This document shows, piece by piece, positions 34,558 to 42,475 of a stretch of 56,725 bases of DNA. Each line of letters starts with the position of its first letter. Position 1 is the first letter of the stretch. The notes under the pieces are model-generated. The model did not search any database and was not told where the DNA came from. It saw only the letters and a program-made list of their open reading frames with translations. This DNA comes from Solibacillus cecembensis (GTDB lineage Bacteria; Bacillota; Bacilli; Bacillales_A; Planococcaceae). The stretch spans positions 1 to 56,725 of the forward strand of contig NZ_LMBZ01000027.1 of NCBI RefSeq assembly GCF_001439635.1, given 5' to 3'. A program made the translations under genes and the position numbers.

Positions 34558-35763
34558 TTACCCCACTTGAATTTCTTTGTTTCGCTTAACGGCATATAAG
34601 AAGAAAAATCCAACAGCTGCTAAAAAACGGATTGCCGTGGACATATACATTGCCGTTTCCATCGAAAAAGTTTCAAGTAACCATATACCGATTTGTGGTG
34701 ACGCAAATGCAATAATCGCAAGCAAAACATTATATGAAGTAATACAATATGTTCGGATTTCTGTCGGTGAATTTTCTAATAATAAATTAAATAAAATTAA
34801 TGTCGTACCAGCTACAAAAAATCCCGCTAATATATTCATAGCCACTAAATAATAAAGATTTGTTGATAGAACCATTAACAATGGCGAAGTGGACATTCCA
34901 AACGCTACCCACACAAAAACGCGCATATTGCCATATTTTTGCGACCATTTCCGCCATAATGAAAACGAAAAAATTTGGGCAATCATACTGCCCACGTTGA
35001 ACATACTCACCCAGAAAATCGTTGCCTCTGCATAACGAACATTGTAAATATTAAAAAGCCCCCACGCCATTTGCCAGCCAAAATTAAAACCGAGCGCTAC
35101 GACTAAAAAAAGTACATAACGGTTGTTTTTAAAAATTGACCAATCCATTGCACGTTTCTTTTCAATAGCCACTTCACGAATTGGCTCCTCATGCCTCAAT
35201 AAAAAATAAAGTTCTAAAATCCCTATGGAAAATGTGAGCATAAATAAAATTTGATAGGCTATTTTACTCGTCGTGGCATCTTTCATCACAATACCAATCG
35301 TCATTGTAACAACTAGCCCAACAATCGTTAACAATCGATTGCGGTCACTAAAAAAATAGGCTCGTCGATGATCTTCAATAATATTGCCTATAAATGATTG
35401 CCACCCCATGTTAGCAAGCGTATTCGGAATACTCATCACAGCAATTAGAAACAGCAATAGCCATGATGCACTACTTCCAGGGACATAACTAACAAAAGCA
35501 ATGAGTAAAAAAATAAATCGGGCCGCTAAAATTGAATATGCTACAAGCTTTTTCTGTTCAATCGCTTTATTCAACAAAATGGCCGCTGGTAACGTCATGA
35601 TTAGCGTAACTAATGGAGGTATCGAACTAATTAACCCCACTTGATAATTCGTCGCCCCTAAAATCGTCATTGCAAAAATCGGGATATAGCTATTCGACAT
35701 ATTCGTAGCAACAGCAGACGCCATTCCATGATAAATACTCATTTTTTCATTATGTGTTCTCAT
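34558..35763 (-). CDS. Major facilitator superfamily transporter
   Basis: A 401-residue membrane protein with about 12 hydrophobic segments spread over its length. The segment TNYQVGLISSIPPLVTLIMTLPAA and the loop after helix 2 resemble drug- and sugar-type MFS proteins. Substrate unknown. The start at 35763 (MRTHNEK) follows GAGGTG; the reading frame also has a GTG two codons earlier. It is placed between prs and pth where B. subtilis carries ctc (ribosomal L25-like), so it is probably a lineage insertion. No regulator is adjacent. Confidence 0.85.
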   Translation of the reverse strand: MRTHNEKMSIYHGMASAVATNMSNSYIPIFAMTILGATNYQVGLISSIPPLVTLIMTLPAAILLNKAIEQKKLVAYSILAARFIFLLIAFVSYVPGSSASWLLLFLIAVMSIPNTLANMGWQSFIGNIIEDHRRAYFFSDRNRLLTIVGLVVTMTIGIVMKDATTSKIAYQILFMLTFSIGILELYFLLRHEEPIREVAIEKKRAMDWSIFKNNRYVLFLVVALGFNFGWQMAWGLFNIYNVRYAEATIFWVSMFNVGSMIAQIFSFSLWRKWSQKYGNMRVFVWVAFGMSTSPLLMVLSTNLYYLVAMNILAGFFVAGTTLILFNLLLENSPTEIRTYCITSYNVLLAIIAFASPQIGIWLLETFSMETAMYMSTAIRFLAAVGFFFLYAVKRNKEIQVG

Positions 35764-35864
35764 AAACACCTCAAATATTCATAATATTTACTAATTAAAG
35801 ATTATTATACTCATTTTCCTTCGCAAGTCGAAACTTTTTTTGAATAATGAATTAATACATAAAA

Positions 35865-35905
35865 TGAAAAAACCAGCTTAGAGACGTAAAGTCCCTAAGC
35901 TGGTT
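35865..35905 (-). terminator. Terminator after prs
   Basis: Perfect 11-bp arms AACCAGCTTAG / CTAAGCTGGTT (35895-35905, 35871-35881) with T runs on both sides; placed just after the prs stop. Confidence 0.92.
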
Positions 35906-35928
35906 TTTATCTACTGAAGCAATTTGGA

Positions 35929-36888
35929 TTAGTCGAATAATGTACTTACAGATTTGTTTTCATAAACACGTGAAATTGCATCTGCCATTAATTTTGCTAC
36001 AGAAATTTGTTTAATTTTTGGTGATAATTTTTCTTCACCTAATTGAATTGTATTCGTTACGATTAATTCCTTAATAGAAGAGTTCTCGATGCGATCAATT
36101 GCAGGACCCGAAAGTACTGGGTGTGAACAACAAGCGTACACTTCTTTTGCACCGCTCTTAATTAATGCTTCCGCACCAATTGTGATTGTACCTGCAGTAT
36201 CGATAATATCATCGATTAAAATACAAATTTTGCCATCCACATTACCAACGATGTTCATTACTTCTGCTACGTTCGGTTTTGGACGACGTTTGTCGATAAT
36301 AGCAATTGGCGCTTTTAAACGTTCTGCCATTTTACGCGCACGTGTCACTCCACCATGGTCTGGAGATACGATTACAAGATCTTCTGAGTTGAAGCCTTTT
36401 GAGCCGAAGTAGTCTGCTAATAATGGCACTGCTACTAAATGGTCAATTAAAATATCAAAGAAACCTTGAATTTGAGGTGCGTGTAAGTCTAATACGATTA
36501 CACGAGTTGCACCAGCCGTTTCTAATAAGTTTGCTACTAACTTAGCAGTAATTGGTTCACGTGCTTTCGCTTTACGGTCTTGACGTGCATAGCCATAGTA
36601 AGGCATTACAACGTTCACCGTACGAGCAGATGCACGTTTAACAGCATCCACCATAATTAAAAGTTCCATTAAATGCTCATTTACAGGAGCAGAAGTAGAT
36701 TGAACGATGAATACGTCACATCCACGAATACTTTCTTCAATGCTAATTTGGACTTCTCCATCACTGAAGTGTTTTACAGATGATTTTCCTAGTTCTACAC
36801 CCATTTCTTCAGCAATCTCTTTAGCTAAAGGATTGTTTGAATTTAATGAGAAGATTTTTAATTTTGAGTCAGCGTATTGATACGGCAT
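35929..36888 (-). CDS. prs: Ribose-phosphate pyrophosphokinase (PRPP synthetase)
   Basis: Makes PRPP from ribose-5-phosphate and ATP for purine, pyrimidine, histidine, tryptophan and NAD synthesis. The 319-residue protein shows class-I features: FSDGEVQISIEESIRG, DLHAPQIQGFFD (metal/ATP), VSPDHGGVTRAR and the PRPP loop CILIDDIIDTAGTI. Follows glmU by about 25 bases and ends in a strong terminator, so glmU-prs is an operon. Confidence 0.98.
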   Translation of the reverse strand: MPYQYADSKLKIFSLNSNNPLAKEIAEEMGVELGKSSVKHFSDGEVQISIEESIRGCDVFIVQSTSAPVNEHLMELLIMVDAVKRASARTVNVVMPYYGYARQDRKAKAREPITAKLVANLLETAGATRVIVLDLHAPQIQGFFDILIDHLVAVPLLADYFGSKGFNSEDLVIVSPDHGGVTRARKMAERLKAPIAIIDKRRPKPNVAEVMNIVGNVDGKICILIDDIIDTAGTITIGAEALIKSGAKEVYACCSHPVLSGPAIDRIENSSIKELIVTNTIQLGEEKLSPKIKQISVAKLMADAISRVYENKSVSTLFD

Positions 36889-36914
36889 GATGGCCTCCTG
36901 TATTTTGAATAATT

Positions 36915-38285
36915 TTATTTTGAATTTAATTTACTAACATAGTTTAGCTTATTTTCCTGACGTGCACGTGCAATTGCAAATGCATCTTCTGGAACTTCTT
37001 TTGTAATTGTAGAACCGGCAGCAATAAACGAACCTTTTTCAAGCTTCACTGGTGCTACTAAGTTGGAATTGCACCCTACAAATACATTGTCTTCAATAAT
37101 CGTTTTAAACTTATTCTTTCCGTCATAGTTCACAGTAATCGAACCACAACCGACATTTACATTTTTGCCAATTTCGGCATCGCCAATATAGCTTAGGTGG
37201 GAAACTTTTGTGTCATCCCCTAAAGTACTTTTCTTCACTTCAACAAAGTTTCCAATTTTCACATGGTTTCCTAGTGAAGATTCTGGACGAAGATGTGCAA
37301 ACGGCCCAACTGATGTTTCATTACCAACACGGCTATTAAATACAACCGAGCTATGAATCGATGTACCATTTCCAATTGTACTTTCCGCAATATGACTGTT
37401 CGGACCAATATGACAATCCTCACCAATCACAGTTTTTCCTTCAATGATGACACCAGGTAAAATGACAGAGTCACTGCCGATAATTGCATCCGCACTAATA
37501 TGTGTCGTAGCTGGATTAATAATCGTTACCCCATTGCGCATATGACGTTCGTTGATACGAGCGCGCATAAATTCCTCTGCTTGTGACAATGCAAAACGAT
37601 CATTTACCCCTAATGTTTCATCAAAATTATCCGTCACATAAGCCGATACAATTTCACCTTGCTTTTGTAAGATTTCAATGACATCTGGTAAATAATATTC
37701 ACCTTGCGCATTGTCATTATTCACTTGCTTTAATGCAGCGAATAATGCCTGATTGTCAAAACAATACGTACCTGTATTAATCTCTTGCACAAGTTGTTGC
37801 TCAGAAGTTGCATCTTTCTGCTCAACGATTTGCGAAACTTGACCTTGAGCATCACGTAAAATACGACCATATCCAGTCGGATTTTCTGCAACGGCTGTCA
37901 AAATTGTTGCTTTTGCTTGTTGCTTCTCGTGATGTGCAAATAAAGCTTGCATCGTTTCTGGTCGAATTAGTGGCGTATCTCCACAAACAACAAGAGTCGT
38001 ACCTTCTAATTCGCTTAAAATGGGCTTTGCTTGTAAAACTGCATGGGCCGTACCAAGTTGCTCTGCCTGTAAAACATACTCACTTTTTTCACCGAGTGTT
38101 TCCTTTACAAGCTCTGCACCATGTCCGACAACCGTTACAATTTTTTGTACATCAAGCATTCCGATATGATCAATCACATGCTCTACCATAGGTTTTCCAC
38201 ATACCGGATGTAACACTTTATATAATTTGGACTTCATTCGTGTACCTTGACCGGCAGCCAAAATAACTGCGTAAATATTTGTCAT
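36915..38285 (-). CDS. glmU: Bifunctional UDP-GlcNAc pyrophosphorylase / GlcN-1-P acetyltransferase
   Basis: Makes UDP-GlcNAc for peptidoglycan. The 456-residue product has the nucleotidyltransferase domain starting ILAAGQGTRMKSKLYKVLHPVCGKPM and a left-handed beta-helix acetyltransferase domain from about 250 onward with hexapeptide repeats (for example IGEDCHIGPNSHI, GNHVKIGNFVEV). GGAGGA precedes the ATG, and a sigma-A promoter lies about 40 bases upstream. In B. subtilis called gcaD. Confidence 0.97.
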   Translation of the reverse strand: MTNIYAVILAAGQGTRMKSKLYKVLHPVCGKPMVEHVIDHIGMLDVQKIVTVVGHGAELVKETLGEKSEYVLQAEQLGTAHAVLQAKPILSELEGTTLVVCGDTPLIRPETMQALFAHHEKQQAKATILTAVAENPTGYGRILRDAQGQVSQIVEQKDATSEQQLVQEINTGTYCFDNQALFAALKQVNNDNAQGEYYLPDVIEILQKQGEIVSAYVTDNFDETLGVNDRFALSQAEEFMRARINERHMRNGVTIINPATTHISADAIIGSDSVILPGVIIEGKTVIGEDCHIGPNSHIAESTIGNGTSIHSSVVFNSRVGNETSVGPFAHLRPESSLGNHVKIGNFVEVKKSTLGDDTKVSHLSYIGDAEIGKNVNVGCGSITVNYDGKNKFKTIIEDNVFVGCNSNLVAPVKLEKGSFIAAGSTITKEVPEDAFAIARARQENKLNYVSKLNSK

Positions 38286-38321
38286 TTACAAGTCCTCCAA
38301 TTTAGCTCATTTTCTCTTATG

Positions 38322-38350
38322 ACTATATAGTAAATTCACTTCATTTTCAA
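38322..38350 (-). promoter_or_regulatory. glmU-prs promoter (sigma-A type)
   Basis: Minus strand TTGAAA (38345-38350), 17-bp spacer, TATAGT (38322-38327), 37 bases before glmU. Confidence 0.7.
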
Positions 38351-38578
38351 GGTTTTCAGACTTGACAAAGCCTTGAATTAAAAAATTCTCTTCTTTGTTT
38401 CGCCTTATTTATTTTTCCTTTTGAGCTAAGGAATAGTAGACATGTAAACGACGATTGTTCGTCTACTCTACCCTTTCACGGAATTCCACTATTTTAAACT
38501 AAATTTATCTTCATTCAGTAAAAAAGGGCTTGTCTAAAAGTAATGAAATCAATTCCATTTATCGGTAATTAATCGTGC
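38351..38578. other. Intergenic region between spoVG terminator and glmU promoter
   Basis: About 230 bases with no ORF. One hairpin is visible: AGTAGAC (38435-38441) and GTCTACT (38461-38467) around a 19-base loop containing a smaller AACGACGATTGTT palindrome. There is no T run, so it is not an obvious terminator. No riboswitch was recognised. Confidence 0.5.
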
Positions 38579-38611
38579 AAAAAAGGACCTGCTCAAAATT
38601 GAGTGGTCCTT
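38579..38611 (-). terminator. Terminator after spoVG
   Basis: Minus-strand arms AAGGACC / GGTCCTT plus inner CTCAA/TTGAG pairing, followed by TTTTTT. Confidence 0.9.
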
Positions 38612-38625
38612 CGTTAATTACTTTA

Positions 38626-38931
38626 TTAAGCGTTTACTTCTTCCAATTCTAATACGGCCTCTTCTTCTGTTTCTTCATCAGAAGTTGCATGATATGCTTC
38701 AAGAACGACCTCTTGAATTTTATTCCGCGTATTCGAGTTAATCGGATGTGCAATATCACGGAATTCTCCATCTGGTGTTCTCTTACTTGGCATAGCCACA
38801 AATAAACCTGTATTTCCATCGATCACACGAATATCATGAACGACGAACTCCTCATCTAGTGTAATTGAGGCGATTGCTCGCATGCGCCCCTCTGTTTGAA
38901 CACGGCGTAATCTTACAGCAGTTACTTCCAT
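38626..38931 (-). CDS. spoVG: Septation/sporulation regulator SpoVG
   Basis: A 101-residue conserved nucleic-acid-binding regulator. The entire SpoVG fold is evident: MEVTAVRLRRV start, ASITLDEEFVVHDIRVIDGNTGLFVAMPS core, and FRDIAHPINSNTRNKI recognition helix. In Bacillus it affects asymmetric septation and is a classic sigma-H and AbrB target; a sigma-H-like promoter is visible upstream. Acidic C-terminal tail of ~20 residues. Monocistronic by its terminator. Confidence 0.97.
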   Translation of the reverse strand: MEVTAVRLRRVQTEGRMRAIASITLDEEFVVHDIRVIDGNTGLFVAMPSKRTPDGEFRDIAHPINSNTRNKIQEVVLEAYHATSDEETEEEAVLELEEVNA

Positions 38932-38977
38932 TCTCTAATTCCTCCCCTTCTTGGATGCTCTTCTTCGATAAATAGTA

Positions 38978-39006
38978 GTATTCTATAAAAATTAAAAAAC
39001 ACCTTC
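38978..39006 (-). promoter_or_regulatory. Sigma-H-like promoter of spoVG
   Basis: Minus strand GAAGGTGTT (38998-39006), 11-bp spacer, ATAGAATAC (38978-38986). The -10 fits RNNGAATWW with one mismatch; the -35 has the AGG core but departs downstream. Very AT-rich sequence follows upstream (39010-39170), as expected for AbrB binding. Confidence 0.58.
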
Positions 39007-39174
39007 TAATTTTAAGAAATTTCCAAAAAATTAGAATCCTTTATCAATAGAATACAATAATTTGTAATTTTTTTCTATTACTTATTTCAAAAAATAAATG
39101 AATTTAATATATTCTTCTATTTCTTCGCCATCTTTTTGCTTATTTTACGGCCTATTATGGCTTCAATTTCCCAC

Positions 39175-39210
39175 AAAAAAAGCTACACCACTTTTAAAAT
39201 GGCATAGCTT
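39175..39210 (-). terminator. Terminator after ridA
   Basis: Minus-strand arms AAGCTATGCCA / TGGTGTAGCTT with two wobble pairs, followed by TTTTTT. Confidence 0.87.
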
Positions 39211-39217
39211 CGATAGA

Positions 39218-39592
39218 TTATTTAATTAACGCAATGACTTCAATTTCTACTTTAACGTCTTTTGGTAAGCGTGCTACCTCTACTGCTGAGCGTGCTGGTT
39301 TATGTGCGCCAAAATGTAATGCGTACACTTCATTCATTACCGCAAAATCATTCATGTCTTTCATAAAGACTGTCGTTTTCACAACTTGATCTAACGATGA
39401 ACCTGCTGCTGCAAGTACTGCTTTCAAGTTTTCGAATACTTGATTTGTTTGCACTTCGATGTCTCCATCTACTAGTTCTCCAGAAGCTGTTAATGGAATT
39501 TGTCCTGACGAGTAAAACAAGTTGTTAACGATCATCCCTTGTGCATATGGTCCGATAGCTGCTGGTGCGTTTGTTGTTGAAACTGCTTTCAT
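39218..39592 (-). CDS. ridA: Enamine/imine deaminase RidA (YabJ)
   Basis: Hydrolyses reactive enamines from PLP enzymes. The 124-residue YjgF/RidA-fold protein shows the typical start APAAIGPYAQG, and the conserved arginine in PARSAVEVARLPKDVKVEIEVIA near the C-terminus. It begins three bases after the purR stop; YabJ in B. subtilis is also co-transcribed with purR and needed for its full action. Confidence 0.96.
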   Translation of the reverse strand: MKAVSTTNAPAAIGPYAQGMIVNNLFYSSGQIPLTASGELVDGDIEVQTNQVFENLKAVLAAAGSSLDQVVKTTVFMKDMNDFAVMNEVYALHFGAHKPARSAVEVARLPKDVKVEIEVIALIK

Positions 39593-39594
39593 AA

Positions 39595-40422
39595 TTACTT
39601 TCTCCCCTTTGAAAAATAGTTTCCTTCACTTAATGCAATTGTTCGGTCTTTCTCGTTTACTTCATGTAATTTTACTAGTGAATAATAATCATCAACTAAT
39701 GTTTCATCCGCATGCTCTGCCTCTACTAAAACAGCAATGCCTGCTAGCTCACAATCAAATTCCTCTAGTAAATTTTTCATACCGTTCATCGTACCGCCAA
39801 CTTTCATAAAGTCATCGGTAATGAGAACACGTTGTCCACTCTTCATGCTGCGTTTAGATAAAACCATCGTTTGAATACGACGGGAAGACCCTGATACATA
39901 ATTGATACTGACCGTTGAACCTTCCGTCACTTTACTATCACGGCGAACAACGACTACTGGGACATTTAAATGTTTCGCGATAGCATGGGCAATAGAAATC
40001 CCTTTCGTTGCTACCGTCATTATGACATCAATTTTTTGCTCAGCAAATACGCTTGCAAAAACTTTACCTATTCGATTCATTAAACTTGGATTTCCTAATA
40101 AATCCGTCATAAACAAATAGCCACCCGGAAGTAGACGATCTGATTGACCTAATTCAATAATTAACTCACCGGCGATTTCATGAACTTCTTGTTCCGCCAT
40201 TTTTGGTATATATTTTACGCCACCCGCTGCCCCCGGTACGGTGATTAGCAGCCCGATTCCTTTTTCTTCAAATGTTTCTTTTACAATTGTTAAATCCTCA
40301 CTAATGGAAGATTTCGCTGAATTGTAGAGATCCGAAAAATAAGTTAGCGGGATCAGCTGATGTGGATGCTCAAGCAAATAATATGTCATATCTACAAGGC
40401 GTTCACTACGTTTCCATTTCAT
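39595..40422 (-). CDS. purR: Purine operon repressor
   Basis: Binds PurBox DNA and is released by PRPP. The 275-residue protein has an N-terminal winged helix (to about 70) and a type-I phosphoribosyltransferase-like domain with the PRPP motif VLITDDFMKVGGTM (about 198-211). Upstream lies a CGAACATT half-box, the PurR core sequence. Followed directly by ridA. Confidence 0.97.
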   Translation of the reverse strand: MKWKRSERLVDMTYYLLEHPHQLIPLTYFSDLYNSAKSSISEDLTIVKETFEEKGIGLLITVPGAAGGVKYIPKMAEQEVHEIAGELIIELGQSDRLLPGGYLFMTDLLGNPSLMNRIGKVFASVFAEQKIDVIMTVATKGISIAHAIAKHLNVPVVVVRRDSKVTEGSTVSINYVSGSSRRIQTMVLSKRSMKSGQRVLITDDFMKVGGTMNGMKNLLEEFDCELAGIAVLVEAEHADETLVDDYYSLVKLHEVNEKDRTIALSEGNYFSKGRK

Positions 40423-40453
40423 GCGACCCTCTCCTAAACATTAATTTTTTTAA

Positions 40454-40466
40454 AAAGACGAACATT
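40454..40466. promoter_or_regulatory. Candidate PurBox half-site
   Basis: Plus-strand AAAGACGAACATT lies 32 bases upstream of purR. It contains the CGAAC core of PurBoxes. Only one good copy is seen, whereas functional sites usually have two inverted boxes, so confidence is limited. Confidence 0.4.
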
Positions 40467-40495
40467 ACTAGTCAAATTAACATAATTATACGATT

Positions 40496-41362
40496 TTAAG
40501 CAAGTGGATTTCGATCCCCTAACATTCGAACTACGTATACTTCCTCACAAAATCCACGTAATCCGTTATAAATTCGGCTAACACGCGCTTCATGATCTAC
40601 GAGTCCAAATACAGTTGGACCGCTCCCACTCATTAGTACTGCATCTGCGCCAAATCGCTGCATTTGCTCTTTTATTGTCACCACTTCTGGATATAATTCA
40701 AATGTTACAGATTCTAAAACATTTCCTACAGATTCACAAAGTAATGGGTAATCATTGTTTTCGATTGCCTCAATCATTTTTGTAGTATTAGGATGTTCAA
40801 TGTTATCTACTTTCAATCCACCATAAATTTCGGCTGTTGAAACGCCAATTTTCGGCTTCGCTAAAATAACCCAGCACGTTGGTGGCACAGATAATTCCTT
40901 AATCTTTTCACCGCGCCCTGTTGCTAAAGCAGTGCCTCCGTATACACAAAACGAGACATCTGAACCTATTTTGGCACCGTGTTCTGCAAGTTCATCTAAT
41001 GATAAGTTTAAATTCCAAAGTTCATTTAAACCGCGTAATGTAGCTGCAGCATCACTACTCCCACCAGCTAAACCAGCTGCGATTGGGATTTGCTTTTCGA
41101 TTGTAATCGTAACCCCTTCACTTAGGCCATATGTATTTTTCAACAATTCAGCCGCTTGATAAGCAAAGTTGCGATTATCATCTGGTACAAAGCGATCCGC
41201 TGATACAATTTTTATTTGCCCATCTTTACGTGTTTCTAACCCAATACGATCGGCTAAATCCACTGTTGTCATAATCATTTCTACTTCATGGTAATTATCT
41301 GGGCGCTTATATAGTACATCTAAAGTTAAATTAATTTTTGCGGGTGCTTTTACATAAAGCAT
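40496..41362 (-). CDS. ispE: 4-diphosphocytidyl-2-C-methyl-D-erythritol kinase
   Basis: Fourth step of the non-mevalonate isoprenoid pathway. The 288-residue GHMP kinase starts with APAKINLTLDVLYKRPDNYHEV, has the ATP loop PIAAGLAGGSSDAAATL (about 94-110) and the C-terminal VLMSGSGPTVFGL. The start at 41362 follows GAGGAGG; the frame extends ten codons upstream without support. Seventy bases separate it from purR, so readthrough is possible. Confidence 0.97.
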   Translation of the reverse strand: MLYVKAPAKINLTLDVLYKRPDNYHEVEMIMTTVDLADRIGLETRKDGQIKIVSADRFVPDDNRNFAYQAAELLKNTYGLSEGVTITIEKQIPIAAGLAGGSSDAAATLRGLNELWNLNLSLDELAEHGAKIGSDVSFCVYGGTALATGRGEKIKELSVPPTCWVILAKPKIGVSTAEIYGGLKVDNIEHPNTTKMIEAIENNDYPLLCESVGNVLESVTFELYPEVVTIKEQMQRFGADAVLMSGSGPTVFGLVDHEARVSRIYNGLRGFCEEVYVVRMLGDRNPLA

Positions 41363-41510
41363 CGAATATTCCTCCTCGTGTAAGGCACGCATGTTATTTA
41401 TACGTTATCAATTTATTAATGTACTTATTTTACCACAGGAAAGAGGGGAACATTGAACTTTAAACGTTAACAATTTTAGCACCTTCAAATTTATTTTTGA
41501 GCCCCAAGGA

Positions 41511-41546
41511 AAAAAGCAGTAAAACCCCTCTAAAGGATTTTACTGC
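41511..41546 (-). terminator. Terminator after sspF
   Basis: Minus-strand arms GCAGTAAAA / TTTTACTGC (41538-41546, 41516-41524) followed by TTTTTT. Confidence 0.88.
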
Positions 41547-41559
41547 CCCATGTGTCAAC

Positions 41560-41751
41560 TTACTTTTGTGTTTTTTGCATCGATTGACTGGCCAATTGTT
41601 TTTGACCCATTTCAACCGCGTACTTGACCATGTTACCTGCATCACGGGCTCTAATACCGCCCCAACCTTCACGTTCGACGACATCATAAAATCCGAGTTC
41701 CTTGGCGATCTCTTCTTTAAGACGGTACGACATGATTTTTTGTTTTGACAT
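41560..41751 (-). CDS. sspF: Small acid-soluble spore protein, SspF-type alpha/beta
   Basis: A 63-residue DNA-binding protein of dormant spores. The sequence ELGFYDVVEREGWGGIRARDAG matches the C-terminal half of the alpha/beta SASP family, and in length and position the SspF subgroup beside veg and ispE. AGGAGG precedes the ATG, and a sigma-G-type promoter is found about 80 bases upstream. Stops at a clear terminator. A longer overlapping frame on the same strand is a shadow. Confidence 0.93.
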   Translation of the reverse strand: MSKQKIMSYRLKEEIAKELGFYDVVEREGWGGIRARDAGNMVKYAVEMGQKQLASQSMQKTQK

Positions 41752-41832
41752 GCAGAAAACCTCCTTTGTTGAAAGTACCTTTGCTTAAATTTAAACATTG
41801 GCTTTCTTGATCAAAAGTTTCGTTGACCATGT

Positions 41833-41861
41833 TAGTATGGACAGCAACTAAAAATCCATAC
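41833..41861 (-). promoter_or_regulatory. Sigma-G promoter of sspF
   Basis: Minus strand GTATG (41857-41861), 17-bp spacer, CATACTA (41833-41839). Both hexamers match the sigma-G consensus; the spacer is one base shorter than optimal. SASP genes are the classic sigma-G regulon. Confidence 0.68.
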
Positions 41862-41943
41862 ATCATGCCAAATCAAGTTGATCACAAAGACTAATAATAT
41901 GTCGTCTGAAAGGATTTCTTTAAATCCCATCTTTTTTCCCACT

Positions 41944-41967
41944 AAAAAAACACTCGAAAATGAGTGT
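41944..41967 (-). terminator. Terminator after veg
   Basis: Minus-strand arms ACACTC / GAGTGT around a six-base loop, then seven T. Confidence 0.82.
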
Positions 41968-42000
41968 CTTTTTAAAATATTAAAAATAAGACTAGAAAAA

Positions 42001-42258
42001 CTATTTTACGGCTGCAACTGCATCATCTAAAAAAGTAATCTCTACTGCTTCTGTAAGTATATCTGTGTAACTGTAAGATACGCGCTTAAACGCACTGTTT
42101 TCTTGATTAAGTTCAACGACGAATATTGCATGATAAGTTTCGCTTAAAACCCCTTCACATTCGATCGTTTTCTTGCGACCACCATTTGCTCGTAATTGCA
42201 AACGTTTACCCAAATTACCATCTAACAACTTTTTAATGTCTGCTAAAGTTTTTGGCAT
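42001..42258 (-). CDS. veg: Veg protein, biofilm-matrix regulator
   Basis: An 85-residue protein conserved in Firmicutes; in B. subtilis Veg stimulates biofilm-matrix genes by countering SinR. The signatures LDGNLGKRLQLRANGGRKKTIECEG and VSYSYTDILTE are diagnostic. The start at 42258 (MPKTLAD) is set by GAGGTG nine bases upstream and by homology. The promoter is nearly ideal, as for the well-known B. subtilis Pveg. The next gene in B. subtilis, the spore-coat protease gene yabG, is missing. Confidence 0.96.
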   Translation of the reverse strand: MPKTLADIKKLLDGNLGKRLQLRANGGRKKTIECEGVLSETYHAIFVVELNQENSAFKRVSYSYTDILTEAVEITFLDDAVAAVK

Positions 42259-42282
42259 TTTCGCATACACCTCACTATATAT

Positions 42283-42311
42283 ACTTTAACATGAAGTGAA
42301 ATATTTGTCAA
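42283..42311 (-). promoter_or_regulatory. veg promoter (strong sigma-A)
   Basis: Minus strand TTGACA (42306-42311), exactly 17 bp, TAAAGT (42283-42288), with AT-rich sequence upstream. Confidence 0.78.
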
Positions 42312-42475
42312 TAAAATATAATATTTTATCACCAAAAAACCTAAACCGTCAACTCTTTTATATGCGAATTTAAAATTTTTTTGAATTTGTGACATTCGCC
42401 AAGGTTTAACCCCTTATTTAATTAAGGGGCATACATGGCATTCATCCCCCACTTATACATATGGAGAACTTCATT

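Noticed and set aside
37808..38191. 127-codon plus-strand ORF opposite glmU
   Set aside because: Antisense shadow of a conserved domain; no start signals or homology recognised.
41460..41798. 112-codon minus-strand ORF overlapping sspF in another frame
   Set aside because: The SASP frame has family signatures, ribosome site and terminator; the longer frame reads through the terminator and lacks any motif.
42412..42431. Hairpin CCCCTTA/TAAGGGG downstream of ksgA as a terminator
   Set aside because: The stem is short and no T run follows on the minus strand; left as a note only.
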